NCBI RefSeq assembly: GCF_017310035.1
Contig: NZ_CP022296.1
Coordinates: 434,001-498,000 of the forward strand
Length of the DNA stretch: 64,000 nucleotides
DNA from: Nocardioides sp. S5
GTDB taxonomy: Bacteria > Actinomycetota > Actinomycetes > Propionibacteriales > Nocardioidaceae
Reading direction: 5' to 3'
Of this stretch, positions 27,194 to 35,734 are shown piece after piece (positions within the stretch are counted from its first letter, which is position 1; each line of letters opens with the position of its first letter). The notes beneath the pieces are model-generated. The model was given only the letters and a program-made list of their open reading frames with translations. It had not been told where the DNA came from and ran no database searches. The position numbers and the translations under genes are program-made.

Positions 27194-27317
27194 CCGCGCA
27201 CCCGAGGACGGGGTCCCGCCGTGGCCTGTGGACGCCGCGGGGTGGCGAACTGACGGTGTGGCGCTACCGTTGCGGCGCTGAGCAACATCGCAGCGCACAC
27301 CTGAGGGAGCAACAGAA

Positions 27318-30032
27318 GTGGCAAAGCTCGTCATCGTCGAGTCCCCGGCCAAGGCCCGCACCATCGGCGGCTACCTGGGCTCGGACTACGTCGTCGAGTC
27401 CTCGATCGGTCACATCCGCGACCTGCCCAACAACGCCGCGGACACCCCGGCCAAGATCAAGGACAAGCCGTGGGGCCGCCTCGCGGTCGACGTCGACAAC
27501 GGGTTCGAGCCCTACTACGTCGTGCCCCGCGACAAGAAGAGCCACATCGCCAAGCTGAAGAAGCTGGTGAAGGAGGCCGACGCCCTCTACCTCGCCACCG
27601 ATGAGGACCGTGAGGGCGAGGCGATCGCCTGGCACCTCCTCGACGAGCTCAAGCCCCCGAAGGGCCTGCCGGTCCACCGGATGGTCTTCCACGAGATCAC
27701 CAAGCCCGCGATCCTCGCCGCGGTCGAGAACCCGCGCCAGATCAACGACGACCTCGTGGAGGCCCAGGAGGCGCGCCGCATCCTCGACCGCCTCTACGGC
27801 TACGAGGTCTCCCCTGTGCTGTGGAAGAAGGTCATGTCCGGCCTCTCCGCCGGCCGGGTGCAGTCGGTGGCGACCCGCCTGGTCGTCGACCGCGAGCGCG
27901 AGCGGATGAAGTTCCGTGTCGCGTCCTACTGGGACCTCGACGCCACCTTCGACGCCGGCACCGGCCACGACCCGCGGATGTTCCCCGCGAAGCTCTACAG
28001 CGTCGACGACGTCCGCGTCGCCCGCGGCTCCGACTTCGACAACACCGGCGAGCTCAAGGGCAAGGGTGACCGCGCCCACCTGAGCCGCGCCGACGCCGAG
28101 GCGCTGGCCGCCGGCCTCACCGACACGTCGTACGACGTCCGCTCGGTCGAGTCCAAGCCCTACCGCCGCTCGCCGTACGCCCCCTTCCGCACCACCACGC
28201 TCCAGCAGGAGGCCAGCCGCAAGCTCGGCATGAGCGCGAGCGTGACGATGTCGGTCGCGCAGCGGCTCTACGAGAACGGCTTCATCACCTACATGCGTAC
28301 GGACTCCACGACGCTGTCGGGTGCGGCCGTCGGCGCCGCCCGCGACCAGGTGCGTGAGCTCTACGGGGCGGAGTACCTCCCCGACTCGCCGCGCACCTAC
28401 GCGTCGAAGGTCAAGAACGCCCAGGAGGCGCACGAGGCGATCCGCCCGGCCGGCGAGTCCTTCCGCACGCCGGCCCAGACCGGGCTGTCGGGCGAGCAGT
28501 TCCGCCTCTACGAGCTGATCTGGATGCGCACCGTCGCCTCGCAGATGAAGGACGCGGTCGGCAACTCGGTGACGATCCGCATCGGCGGCGCTGCTGCCGA
28601 CGGTCGCGACGTGGTCTTCAGCTCCAGCGGTCGCACGATCACCTTCCACGGCTTCCTCAAGGCCTACGTCGAGGACATCGACGACGCGTCCAAGCGCAAG
28701 GACGACGCCGAGACCCGCCTGCCCAACCTCACCAAGGGCGCTGCGGTCTCGGCCGCCACGCTGTCGCCGGAGGGCCACGAGACCAAGCCGCCGTCGCGCT
28801 ACACCGAGGCGACGCTGATCAAGGAGCTCGAGGACCGCGAGATCGGCCGCCCGTCGACGTACGCCTCGATCATCGGCACCATCCTCAACCGCGGTTACGT
28901 CTACAAGAAGGGCACCGCGCTGGTGCCCGCGTGGCTGGCCTTCTCGGTGATCCGGCTGCTGGAGGAGCACTTCCCGCGCCAGGTGTCCTACGAGTTCACC
29001 GCCTCGATGGAGGACGTGCTCGACGAGATCGCGGGCGGTCGCAAGGACCGCGCCACCGAGCTCGGCGAGTTCTACTACGGCGCCGGCGACGTGGTCGGGC
29101 TCAAGACGCTCGTCACCGACCTCGGCGAGATCGACGCCAAGGAGATGGCGACCTTCCCGATCGGCGAGGGCATCGACCTCCGCGTGGGTCGCTACGGCCC
29201 CTACGTCGAGGGCCCGGGCGATGACGAGGCCGGCGCGCCGGTGCGCGCCAACGTCCCCGACGACCTCCCGCCCGACGAGCTCACCGTGGCCAAGGCCAAG
29301 GAGCTGCTGGCCAACCCGGCCGGCGAGGAGCAGGTCGTCGGCAACCACCCCGAGACCGGCCTCCAGATCGTGGCGAAGAACGGTCGCTTCGGCCCCTACG
29401 TCACCGAGGTGCTGCCCGAGGACGCGCCGAAGAGCGCCAAGCCGCGCACCGGCTCGCTCTTCAAGTCGATGACCCTCGACACGGTCTCCCTCGAGGAGGC
29501 GGTCAAGCTCCTCGACCTGCCCCGCGTCGTCGGCACCGACGAGGACGGCACCGAGATCACCGCGCAGAACGGTCGCTACGGGCCCTACCTCAAGAAGGGC
29601 ACCGACTCCCGCAGCCTCACGTCCGAGGACCAGATCTTCGACATCACCCTCGACCAGGCGAAGGCGATCTACGCCCAGCCCAAGCAGCGCGGTCGCGGTG
29701 CGGCCACCCCGCCGCTCAAGGAGCTCGGCAACGACCCCGTCTCCGGGCAGCCGGTGGTCGTGAAGGCGGGCCGCTTCGGCGAGTACGTCACCGACGGCGA
29801 GTACAACGCCACGCTCCGCAAGGACGACACCGTCGAGTCGATCACCCTCGAGCGCGCGGCCGAGCTGCTCGCCGAGCGTCGCGAGCGCGGTCCGGCGAAG
29901 AAGGCGGCCAAGAAGGGCGCGAAGAAGGCCCCGGCCAAGAAGACCGCTGCCAAGAAGACGACGGCGAAGAAGACCGCTGCGACGAAGACGGCCGCCAAGA
30001 AGACGACGAAGGCCGCGGCGAAGAAGGCCTGA
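27318..30032 (+). CDS. topA: DNA topoisomerase I
   Basis: 904-aa type IA topoisomerase, which relaxes negative supercoils. The Toprim domain is at the N-terminus (KLVIVESPAKARTIGGYLG; acidic DEDREGEAIAWHL). The catalytic tyrosine is Y325 in GFITYMRTDST. Instead of zinc fingers, the C-terminus carries several repeat domains (RYGPYVEG, RFGPYVTE, RYGPYLKK, RFGEYVTD) and ends in a lysine/alanine tail of about 45 residues. Such basic tails are characteristic of actinobacterial TopA and raise processivity. GTG start; the leader contains one CCTGTGGAC motif. Confidence 0.97.
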   Translation: MAKLVIVESPAKARTIGGYLGSDYVVESSIGHIRDLPNNAADTPAKIKDKPWGRLAVDVDNGFEPYYVVPRDKKSHIAKLKKLVKEADALYLATDEDREGEAIAWHLLDELKPPKGLPVHRMVFHEITKPAILAAVENPRQINDDLVEAQEARRILDRLYGYEVSPVLWKKVMSGLSAGRVQSVATRLVVDRERERMKFRVASYWDLDATFDAGTGHDPRMFPAKLYSVDDVRVARGSDFDNTGELKGKGDRAHLSRADAEALAAGLTDTSYDVRSVESKPYRRSPYAPFRTTTLQQEASRKLGMSASVTMSVAQRLYENGFITYMRTDSTTLSGAAVGAARDQVRELYGAEYLPDSPRTYASKVKNAQEAHEAIRPAGESFRTPAQTGLSGEQFRLYELIWMRTVASQMKDAVGNSVTIRIGGAAADGRDVVFSSSGRTITFHGFLKAYVEDIDDASKRKDDAETRLPNLTKGAAVSAATLSPEGHETKPPSRYTEATLIKELEDREIGRPSTYASIIGTILNRGYVYKKGTALVPAWLAFSVIRLLEEHFPRQVSYEFTASMEDVLDEIAGGRKDRATELGEFYYGAGDVVGLKTLVTDLGEIDAKEMATFPIGEGIDLRVGRYGPYVEGPGDDEAGAPVRANVPDDLPPDELTVAKAKELLANPAGEEQVVGNHPETGLQIVAKNGRFGPYVTEVLPEDAPKSAKPRTGSLFKSMTLDTVSLEEAVKLLDLPRVVGTDEDGTEITAQNGRYGPYLKKGTDSRSLTSEDQIFDITLDQAKAIYAQPKQRGRGAATPPLKELGNDPVSGQPVVVKAGRFGEYVTDGEYNATLRKDDTVESITLERAAELLAERRERGPAKKAAKKGAKKAPAKKTAAKKTTAKKTAATKTAAKKTTKAAAKKA

Positions 30033-30084
30033 CGCCCGTCTCCGTCGCCCACTACGCTGCCGATCACGGCAACGGGGGTAGGGC

Positions 30085-30774
30085 ATGACGGACGTGACGA
30101 CGCAGCCGGCGCGGACGGCGTACGACGGGTGGTGCGAGCGCCGCTGGCGGCTGCCGGCCGTGTTCCTCGCGCTCGCCTGGCTGGTGGTCGCTCTCGCCGT
30201 GGTGCTGGCGGGGGAGAAGCGGTCGAACCTCGACCAGCTCGTCGCCTCCGTCGGCGCGGGCGACGTGACGCGGGTGGAGGTCGTCGGCCTCCCGCAGCGC
30301 CCTGGCTGGCGCGGGCGTACGCAGGTCACGCTGAGGTGGCAGGGATCGGTCCTGACGCGCTTCGCCGAGGTCCCGGTGGACACCCGCCGTCGCTCGCAGG
30401 CGGACGTCGGCGACCCGGTCGAGTACCTGCAGGCCGTGGCGTACCCCCGTGACCTGGACATCACCTACTCCGAGCATCGGAGCGGGTCCTACCTCGAGTG
30501 GCGTGACTGGCGCGGACCGGGGTGGACCGGGCTGGTGGGGTTCCTCACCTGGTTCGCCACGCTCGTGCTCCTGCGCCACGGCCCCGAGCCGCGGCGCGCG
30601 ACGAGATGGGCGTGGGGCTGGCTCGTCCTCCTGGGCGGCCCGCTCGGCTCTCTGGCCTACCTCCTCCTCGGCGGCCCCCTGGGTGTGCGCAGGCGGGAAC
30701 CGGGTCGTGGCCGGCTCACCGGCGGCTGGGCCTTCCTGCTCGCGCTGATCCTCTTCGGCAGCACCACGGAGTGA
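30085..30774 (+). CDS. Membrane protein of unknown function
   Basis: 229-aa protein with a hydrophobic helix at about residues 23-42, an extracellular-type beta-rich middle (residues 45-150), then three C-terminal helices (about 152-164, 175-199, 213-226). The middle has no cysteines or catalytic motif. The gene lies between topA and tmk and may be co-transcribed with topA; a GGGGGTAGGG stretch precedes the ATG. Not recognised. Confidence 0.7.
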   Translation: MTDVTTQPARTAYDGWCERRWRLPAVFLALAWLVVALAVVLAGEKRSNLDQLVASVGAGDVTRVEVVGLPQRPGWRGRTQVTLRWQGSVLTRFAEVPVDTRRRSQADVGDPVEYLQAVAYPRDLDITYSEHRSGSYLEWRDWRGPGWTGLVGFLTWFATLVLLRHGPEPRRATRWAWGWLVLLGGPLGSLAYLLLGGPLGVRRREPGRGRLTGGWAFLLALILFGSTTE

Positions 30775-30810
30775 GCGCCGCCGGACGCGGCGGGTGTGGG
30801 CGCCCGCCCG

Positions 30811-30816
30811 TAGGGT
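30811..30816 (+). promoter_or_regulatory. -10 box, leaderless start of tmk
   Basis: TAGGGT with exactly 7 nt to the GTG at 30824, a textbook distance for leaderless transcription in actinobacteria. Confidence 0.5.
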
Positions 30817-30823
30817 GTGCCAC

Positions 30824-31462
30824 GTGAGTCCTGGAGTGGTGTCGGAGACCGGGCTCTTCGTCTGCTTCGAGGGCGGCGAGGGGGCCGGCAAGTCGACCCA
30901 GTCGCGCCTGCTGCACGACTGGCTGGTCGCGCGCGGTGAGACGGTGCTGCTGACCTTCGAGCCGGGGGACACCCCGGTCGGCAAGGAGCTTCGGCGGATC
31001 GTCCTCGACCCGGCCACCGGCGACCTGTCCGACCGCACGGAGGCGCTGCTCTACGCCGCCGACAAGGCCGAGCACGTCGACCATGTCGTGCTGCCCGCGC
31101 TCGCACGGGGCGAGGTCGTCATCACCGACCGCTACGTCGACTCGACCCTGGCCTACCAGGGCGCCGGCCGCACGCTCGACGTCGCCGAGGTGGAGGCGGT
31201 CGCCCGCTGGGCCACCCGCGACCTGCGCCCGCACCTGACCGTCGTCCTGGACCTCGCGCCGGAGGCCGGCCTGAGCCGCTTCGACGAGCGCGACCGGATC
31301 GAGGGACAGTCGCTGGAGTTTCACGAGCGGGTCCGGCAGGGCTTCCTCGACCTCGCGGCCGCCGACCCGGACCACTACGTCGTCCTCGACGCCCGCGCGC
31401 CGATCGAGGAGATCGCCGCCGCGATCCAGGAGCGCATCGCGCCCCTGCTGGGGACGCGATGA
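30824..31462 (+). CDS. tmk: Thymidylate kinase
   Basis: 212-aa dTMP kinase. P-loop FEGGEGAGKSTQSRLL, DRX motif ITDRYVDSTLAYQG, and lid region RFDERDRIEGQSLEFHERV with ALLYAADKAEHV in the thymidine-binding part. It converts dTMP to dTDP. GTG 30824 (VSPGVVSETG) is chosen from the TAGGGT box 7 nt upstream; GTG codons a few residues inside are alternatives. The holB ATG overlaps its stop by 4 bp. Confidence 0.93.
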   Translation: MSPGVVSETGLFVCFEGGEGAGKSTQSRLLHDWLVARGETVLLTFEPGDTPVGKELRRIVLDPATGDLSDRTEALLYAADKAEHVDHVVLPALARGEVVITDRYVDSTLAYQGAGRTLDVAEVEAVARWATRDLRPHLTVVLDLAPEAGLSRFDERDRIEGQSLEFHERVRQGFLDLAAADPDHYVVLDARAPIEEIAAAIQERIAPLLGTR

Positions 31463-32616
31463 GCGTCTGGGACGACCTGGTCGGCCAGCGCGCCGTCCTC
31501 GACGCGCTCCGTCACGCGGCCGCGGGCGAGGGGATGACCCACGCCTGGCTCTTCACCGGTCCGCCCGGCTCGGGCCGCTCCAACGTCGCGCGGGCCTTCG
31601 CCGCGGCGCTGCAGTGCGAGACCCGCACCGGGTGCGGCGAGTGCGAGCCGTGCCGTCTCGGCATCAAGGGCTCGCACCCCGACATCAAGTGGGTGCGTTC
31701 CGAGACGTCCGTGCTCTACGTCGACGACATGCGCGACCTGGTGCAGGCGGCGGCGAAGTTCCCCTCGGTGGGCCGCTGGCAGATCGTGGTGATCGAGGAC
31801 GCCGACCGCCTCGGCACGCCCGAGAACCCGCGCACCGGCAACGCCCTGCTGAAGGCGATCGAGGAGCCCACCCCGCGCACGGTCTGGCTGCTCTGCGCGC
31901 CGACCCGCGCCGACGTGCTGCCCACGATCGCCTCGCGCTCGCGCCACGTCACCCTCGCCACCCCGACCGGGGAGCAGATCACCGACTTCCTCGTCCGGTC
32001 CGGGATCGACGCCACGGTCGCGTCCTTCGCCGCCCGCGCCAGCCAGGGCCACATCGGTCGCGCCCGCGCCCTCTGCGTCGACGAGGGCACCCGCAGCCGG
32101 CGCCGCGAGATCGTGTCGCTGCCCGTCCGGCTGACCGGCATCGGGAGCTGCATGAGCGCGGCCACCACCCTCAACGAGCTGGCCAAGGAGGAGACCGAGG
32201 CGATCACCGCCGAGACCGAGCAGCGCGAGCTCAAGGACCTCCAGTCGATCTTCGGCAGCGAGCGCAAGGACCTCGCCAGTCGCTCCTACCGCGCGGCGCT
32301 CTCGTCGCTGGAGAAGCTGCAGAAGCAGAAGGCCAAGCGCCGCGTGCTCGACGTGATCGACCGGGCGCTGATGGACCTCGTCTCGGTCTACCGCGACGCC
32401 ATCGCCCTGTCGATGGGCGCCCCGGGCATGCTGGTCAACGAGGAGCTGCGCGGCGACGTCGAGACCCTCGCACGTGCCGCGACGTCCGAGGAGCTGCTGC
32501 GCATGATCGACGCGATCTTCACCGCCCGCGAGCAGATGCTGGAGTTCAACGTGCCCCCCCAGCTGGCCCTCGAGTCGATGATGGTCGCGCTGCGACTGCC
32601 GGCGGGTCGTCCGTGA
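31459..32616 (+). CDS. holB: DNA polymerase III delta-prime subunit
   Basis: 385-aa clamp-loader subunit. The P-loop is altered to GPPGSGRSNVARA (arginine for the catalytic lysine), as expected for delta-prime, which does not hydrolyse ATP. The zinc module has four cysteines (CETRTGCGECEPC). IEDADRLGTP and NALLKAIEEPTPRTVWLL are typical. The residues after IASRSR differ from the SRC motif of gamma/tau. It forms the clamp loader with DnaX and HolA. Coupled to tmk (ATGA) and to the next gene (GTGA). The tmk-holB pair is conserved in many bacteria. Confidence 0.93.
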   Translation: MSVWDDLVGQRAVLDALRHAAAGEGMTHAWLFTGPPGSGRSNVARAFAAALQCETRTGCGECEPCRLGIKGSHPDIKWVRSETSVLYVDDMRDLVQAAAKFPSVGRWQIVVIEDADRLGTPENPRTGNALLKAIEEPTPRTVWLLCAPTRADVLPTIASRSRHVTLATPTGEQITDFLVRSGIDATVASFAARASQGHIGRARALCVDEGTRSRRREIVSLPVRLTGIGSCMSAATTLNELAKEETEAITAETEQRELKDLQSIFGSERKDLASRSYRAALSSLEKLQKQKAKRRVLDVIDRALMDLVSVYRDAIALSMGAPGMLVNEELRGDVETLARAATSEELLRMIDAIFTAREQMLEFNVPPQLALESMMVALRLPAGRP

Positions 32617-34175
32617 AGCGGGTCGTCGCCGTGATCGCTGTGCTGGTCCTGGCGGTCACCACCTTCGCCGCCGTGGGTCTGGCGGTCCGCGGTGCGCTGC
32701 CCGACGACAGCGGCCCGACCGCCCGCCCGACACCCTCGCCGACCACGCCACCACCCGCGTCGGTCACCGAGGCGCCCGCGCCCGACCTTGCCGACCTCTA
32801 CTCCCAGCGCATCGACTGGCAGCCCTGCGAGACCAACGACGAGCACGACTGCGGCTTGCTCACGGTTCCCGTCGACTACTCCGAGCCCCAGGAGGAGACC
32901 ATCGAGCTCGCGCTGCTGCGCGTGCCCGCCAGCGGCGAGCGCGTCGGCTCGATGGTGGTGAACCCCGGCGGCCCCGGAGCGCGCGGGACGTCGTACGCCG
33001 CTGCTGCTGGCCAGGTCTTCCGCGAGCCGCTGCTCGAGGGCTTCGACGTCGTCGGCTTCGACCCCCGTGGGGTGGGCCGCTCCGCGCCGGTCGACTGCCT
33101 CAGCGACGAGGAGCTCAACGCCTCCCTGGCCGGCGACCCGACCCCGGACACCGCCGAGGAGCAGGCCGCCTACAAGGAGGGCGTGCTGTCCTACGGCGAC
33201 GAGTGCGTCGACAACTCAGGCCCCGTCGTCGGGCACGTGACCACCACCGAGGCCGCGCGCGACATGGACGTGCTGCGCTCGGCGCTGGGGGAGGAGACGC
33301 TGACCTACTTCGGCGCGTCCTACGGCACCAAGCTCGGCGCGACGTACGCCGAGCTGTTCCCCGAGCAGGTCGGTCGGTTCGTGCTCGACGGCGCCGTCGA
33401 CGTCGCGCTCGACCCGCAGTCGCTCTCGCTCGACCAGGCTGAGGGCTTCGAGACCGCCCTTCGCGCCTACGTGCAGAACTGCCTCGACTCCACCGACAAC
33501 TGCTTCCTCGGCGACAGCGTCGAGGAGGGCCTCGACACGATCAGCGGCCTGCTCGACACGATCGACGAGGAGCCGCTCCCGGCGGGCGACCGCGAGCTGA
33601 CGGTCGGCAACGCGTTCTACGGCATCATCACGCCGCTCTACAACCGCGACTACTGGTTCCTGCTCAGCACCGCGCTGGCCTCGGCGCTGGAGGGCAAGGG
33701 GTCGGCGCTGATGCAGCTCGCCGACGCGTACGCCTCGCGCAACGCCGACGGCACCTACGCCGACAACTCGGTCGAGGCCAACTACGCCATCAACTGCCTC
33801 GACGACCCGACGTCGGTGCCGTTCAGCAAGGTGCCGTCGCTGTTCGAGGTCTTCGAGGAGGCCTCACCGACCTTCGGCCGGGTCTTCGCGTGGGGGATGA
33901 CGAGCTGTCGCGGCATCGCGGTGACCTCCAGCGAGGAGCCGCTGACGATCCGCGGTGAGGGCGCCGCCCCGATCGTCGTGCTCGGAACCAGCCGCGACCC
34001 CGCGACGCCGTTGAAGTGGGCGCGTGCGCTGGCCGGCCAGCTCGACTCCGGAGTGCTCGTCGAGCGCGACGGCGACGGCCACACCGCCTACAACGCGGGC
34101 AACGAGTGCATCGACACCCTCGTCGAGGACTACCTCCTGGCGGGCGACGTGCCGGCCGACGGCACGACCTGCTGA
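32613..34175 (+). CDS. Secreted alpha/beta hydrolase, tripeptidyl-aminopeptidase type
   Basis: 520-aa exported serine hydrolase of the SCO/TAP (tripeptidyl aminopeptidase) family. Residues 1-28 are a signal or anchor helix (VKRVVAVIAVLVLAVTT), then a threonine/proline linker to about residue 60. Oxyanion region VVNPGGPGARG, nucleophile elbow FGASYGTKLG, acid TSRDPATPL, and histidine DGDGHTAYN complete the triad. It probably removes N-terminal peptides from extracellular substrates. The GTG overlaps the holB stop by 4 bp, an odd coupling of an exported enzyme with a replication gene, but common in actinobacteria. A 28-bp perfect palindrome follows. Confidence 0.88.
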   Translation: MKRVVAVIAVLVLAVTTFAAVGLAVRGALPDDSGPTARPTPSPTTPPPASVTEAPAPDLADLYSQRIDWQPCETNDEHDCGLLTVPVDYSEPQEETIELALLRVPASGERVGSMVVNPGGPGARGTSYAAAAGQVFREPLLEGFDVVGFDPRGVGRSAPVDCLSDEELNASLAGDPTPDTAEEQAAYKEGVLSYGDECVDNSGPVVGHVTTTEAARDMDVLRSALGEETLTYFGASYGTKLGATYAELFPEQVGRFVLDGAVDVALDPQSLSLDQAEGFETALRAYVQNCLDSTDNCFLGDSVEEGLDTISGLLDTIDEEPLPAGDRELTVGNAFYGIITPLYNRDYWFLLSTALASALEGKGSALMQLADAYASRNADGTYADNSVEANYAINCLDDPTSVPFSKVPSLFEVFEEASPTFGRVFAWGMTSCRGIAVTSSEEPLTIRGEGAAPIVVLGTSRDPATPLKWARALAGQLDSGVLVERDGDGHTAYNAGNECIDTLVEDYLLAGDVPADGTTC

Positions 34176-34204
34176 GCGGCCCTTCGCTGGCCCCGGACGC
34201 CAGA

Positions 34205-34232
34205 CGGACCCGCACCCATGGGTGCGGGTCCG
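34205..34232. terminator. 28-bp perfect palindrome, convergent terminator
   Basis: The sequence from 34205 to 34232 is its own reverse complement (arms CGGACCCGCACCCA). It lies between the convergent hydrolase and OsmC genes. Confidence 0.75.
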
Positions 34233-34255
34233 CATGACGCAGAGAGTGCGGGCGG

Positions 34256-34699
34256 TCAGCCCTCCAGCGCCGCGTCCAGCGTGATCTCGACGCCCGCGAG
34301 CGCCTTGCTGATCGGGCAGCCGGCCTTGGCCTTCTCGGCCGCGTCCTTGAAGCCGGCCTCGTCGAGGCCCTCGACCTCACCACGGACGGTGAGCTTGATG
34401 CCGGTGAGCTTGAAGCCGCCGGCGTCCTTGTCCTCGCCGAGCGCGACGTCGGCGGTGACCTCGAGGGACTGCGGGGTGCCGCCTGCCTCTGCGATGAGGG
34501 CCGAGAGCTGCATGGCGTAGCACGAGGAGTGGGCAGCAGCCACGAGCTCCTCGGGACTGGTGGTGCCTCCGGCCTCCTCTGCGGCGCGCTTGGGGAACGA
34601 AACGTCGTACGTGCCGACGCCGGAGCTGGTCAGCTCGACCTGGCCGGAGCCGTCCTGCAGTCCGCCGTTCCAGGCAGTGCGTGCGGAGCGAGTGGGCAT
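34256..34699 (-). CDS. OsmC-family peroxiredoxin
   Basis: 147-aa thiol peroxidase of the OsmC branch. The two reactive cysteines are C60 in AAAHSSCYAMQLSALI and C128 in AKAGCPISKAL; the N-terminal arginine (R5-R8 region) and glutamate E51 in SPEELVAAAHS complete the usual active site. It reduces organic hydroperoxides. Length is typical. The gene is transcribed toward the hydrolase and is separated from the tRNA by its own promoter region. Confidence 0.9.
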   Translation of the reverse strand: MPTRSARTAWNGGLQDGSGQVELTSSGVGTYDVSFPKRAAEEAGGTTSPEELVAAAHSSCYAMQLSALIAEAGGTPQSLEVTADVALGEDKDAGGFKLTGIKLTVRGEVEGLDEAGFKDAAEKAKAGCPISKALAGVEITLDAALEG

Positions 34700-34795
34700 G
34701 GATCCTCCTCGTTGAAAGGTCTACGGACGTCTCGACCCTAGCCCGGCCGTCCATGGGCCGGCGGGGCTGATTTCAGTCCCGGGGCGCGCGCTCCG

Positions 34796-34801
34796 TATAC
34801 T
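34796..34801 (+). promoter_or_regulatory. Probable -10 box of tRNA-Thr
   Basis: TATACT, a strong -10 in this GC-rich DNA, lies 36 nt before the tRNA. A weak -35 candidate TTTCAG is at 34771-34776 (19-bp spacer). Confidence 0.55.
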
Positions 34802-34837
34802 CGCCCGCGGTCCACCGAGCACGCGTCGGCGGACCAC

Positions 34838-34910
34838 GCCGCCTTAGCTCAGTCGGTAGAGCGAGTCACTCGTAATGACTAGGTCGTCGGTTCGATTCCG
34901 ACAGGCGGCT
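34838..34910 (+). tRNA. tRNA-Thr (anticodon CGT)
   Basis: 73 nt fold as a cloverleaf: acceptor GCCGCCT/AGGCGGC, D-stem GCTC/GAGC, anticodon stem AGTCA/TGACT with loop CTCGTAA (anticodon CGT, reads ACG), T-stem GTCGG/CCGAC with loop TTCGATT, and discriminator T. CCA is not encoded. The 37-bp island repeat begins at the very next base. Confidence 0.95.
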
Positions 34911-34947
34911 CTGACGCCCCCGGGGACCCGAGACCCTGGGGGCGTCT
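34911..34947 (+). repeat. Left copy of the 37-bp direct repeat flanking the island
   Basis: Identical over 37 bp to 54874-54910, with mismatches immediately outside at both ends. It includes the tRNA terminator hairpin. It starts one base after the tRNA discriminator base rather than overlapping the tRNA 3' end, which is unusual for a tRNA attachment site. Confidence 0.85.
34913..34946 (+). terminator. tRNA-Thr terminator hairpin (left repeat)
   Basis: A 9-bp stem GACGCCCCC / GGGGGCGTC, followed by TTCT, directly after the tRNA. Confidence 0.75.
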
Positions 34948-34959
34948 TCTGCGTCCTGC

Positions 34960-35712
34960 GTGCCACCGGGTCCGAATCCGTATCGTGGGGGCAGGGCTGA
35001 ACGCGAGGCGGAGAGAGATTCGTGCCGACACCTGAGGACGCAGACCACGACCGAGGCCTGGGGGATTGCGACTGCGCGGGACGACCTACGCGTCCAGGGG
35101 GGCGAGATCTTCACTGGTTACAAGCTCGGTTGGACCTCTGAGGCGATGCGACGCGCGCTCGGGATCAGCGAGCCGAACTTCGGCACACTGTGGGCCTACA
35201 TGCACGTGGGCGACGGGGTGCTCGACATGGCACGGCTCATCCACCCCAAGGGCGAGCCCGAGTTCGCCTTCCTTGCCGACGCCACCCTGCGGGGCGCGGA
35301 CGTCGATGCCGGGGCCGTCGTGGCAGCGGGGCGCTGGGCGGTCGCCCTGGAAGTGGTCGATCCACGGTGGACCAGCTACGACTTCGACTGGCCCGACAAC
35401 ACGGCGGACGGCTCCTCGGCAGCTGCCTACGTCCTGGAGGACTTCCACGCTTCGCCGGTGCCACCCGAGTCGCTGCGCCTCACCATGGAGTCGGGAGTGA
35501 CTGCTCGCAGCGGCCTGGGCGAGGCAGCCATGGGATCGCCGGCCGAGGCGGTGGCGTTCCTGGTCCGCCGGTTGCATCTGCGACAAGCTGCCCTCGAGCC
35601 CGGCATGGTGGTGCTCACCGGTGGGATCACGGCGCCGATCGACCTCGCCGCGGGACTGACGGTCAGCGTGTCGTCGCCCGAGCTCGGGTCGTGCGCTGTG
35701 CGATGCGTGTGA
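34960..35712 (+). pseudogene. 5'-truncated 2-keto-4-pentenoate hydratase-family gene
   Basis: Homology to the MhpD/DmpE hydratase family starts only at about residue 33 (EAWGIATARDDLRVQGGE), then GYKLGWTSEAMRRALGISEPNFGTL, metal-binding GEPEFAF, ALEVVDPRW and DGSSAAAYVLEDF. The first 35-50 residues of a normal member (about 260 aa) are missing and are replaced by an unrelated arginine-rich stretch running back to a GTG at 34960, 12 bp from the left repeat. No in-frame ATG or GTG lies near the start of homology. A good GGAGAGAG-GTG (35022) is in another frame. I read it as a gene cut at the island junction; the remaining part keeps its active-site residues. Confidence 0.6.
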
Positions 35713-35734
35713 CGAAGTCCGACGACTCCAGCTG

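Noticed and set aside
27264..30464. 1066-aa open frame on the minus strand over topA, and similar long minus-strand frames over hppA (18610-21105) and the DUF1998 helicase's opposite strand
   Set aside because: Antisense shadows typical of very GC-rich DNA: compositionally biased, no domain, and the overlapped plus- or minus-strand genes are clear family members.
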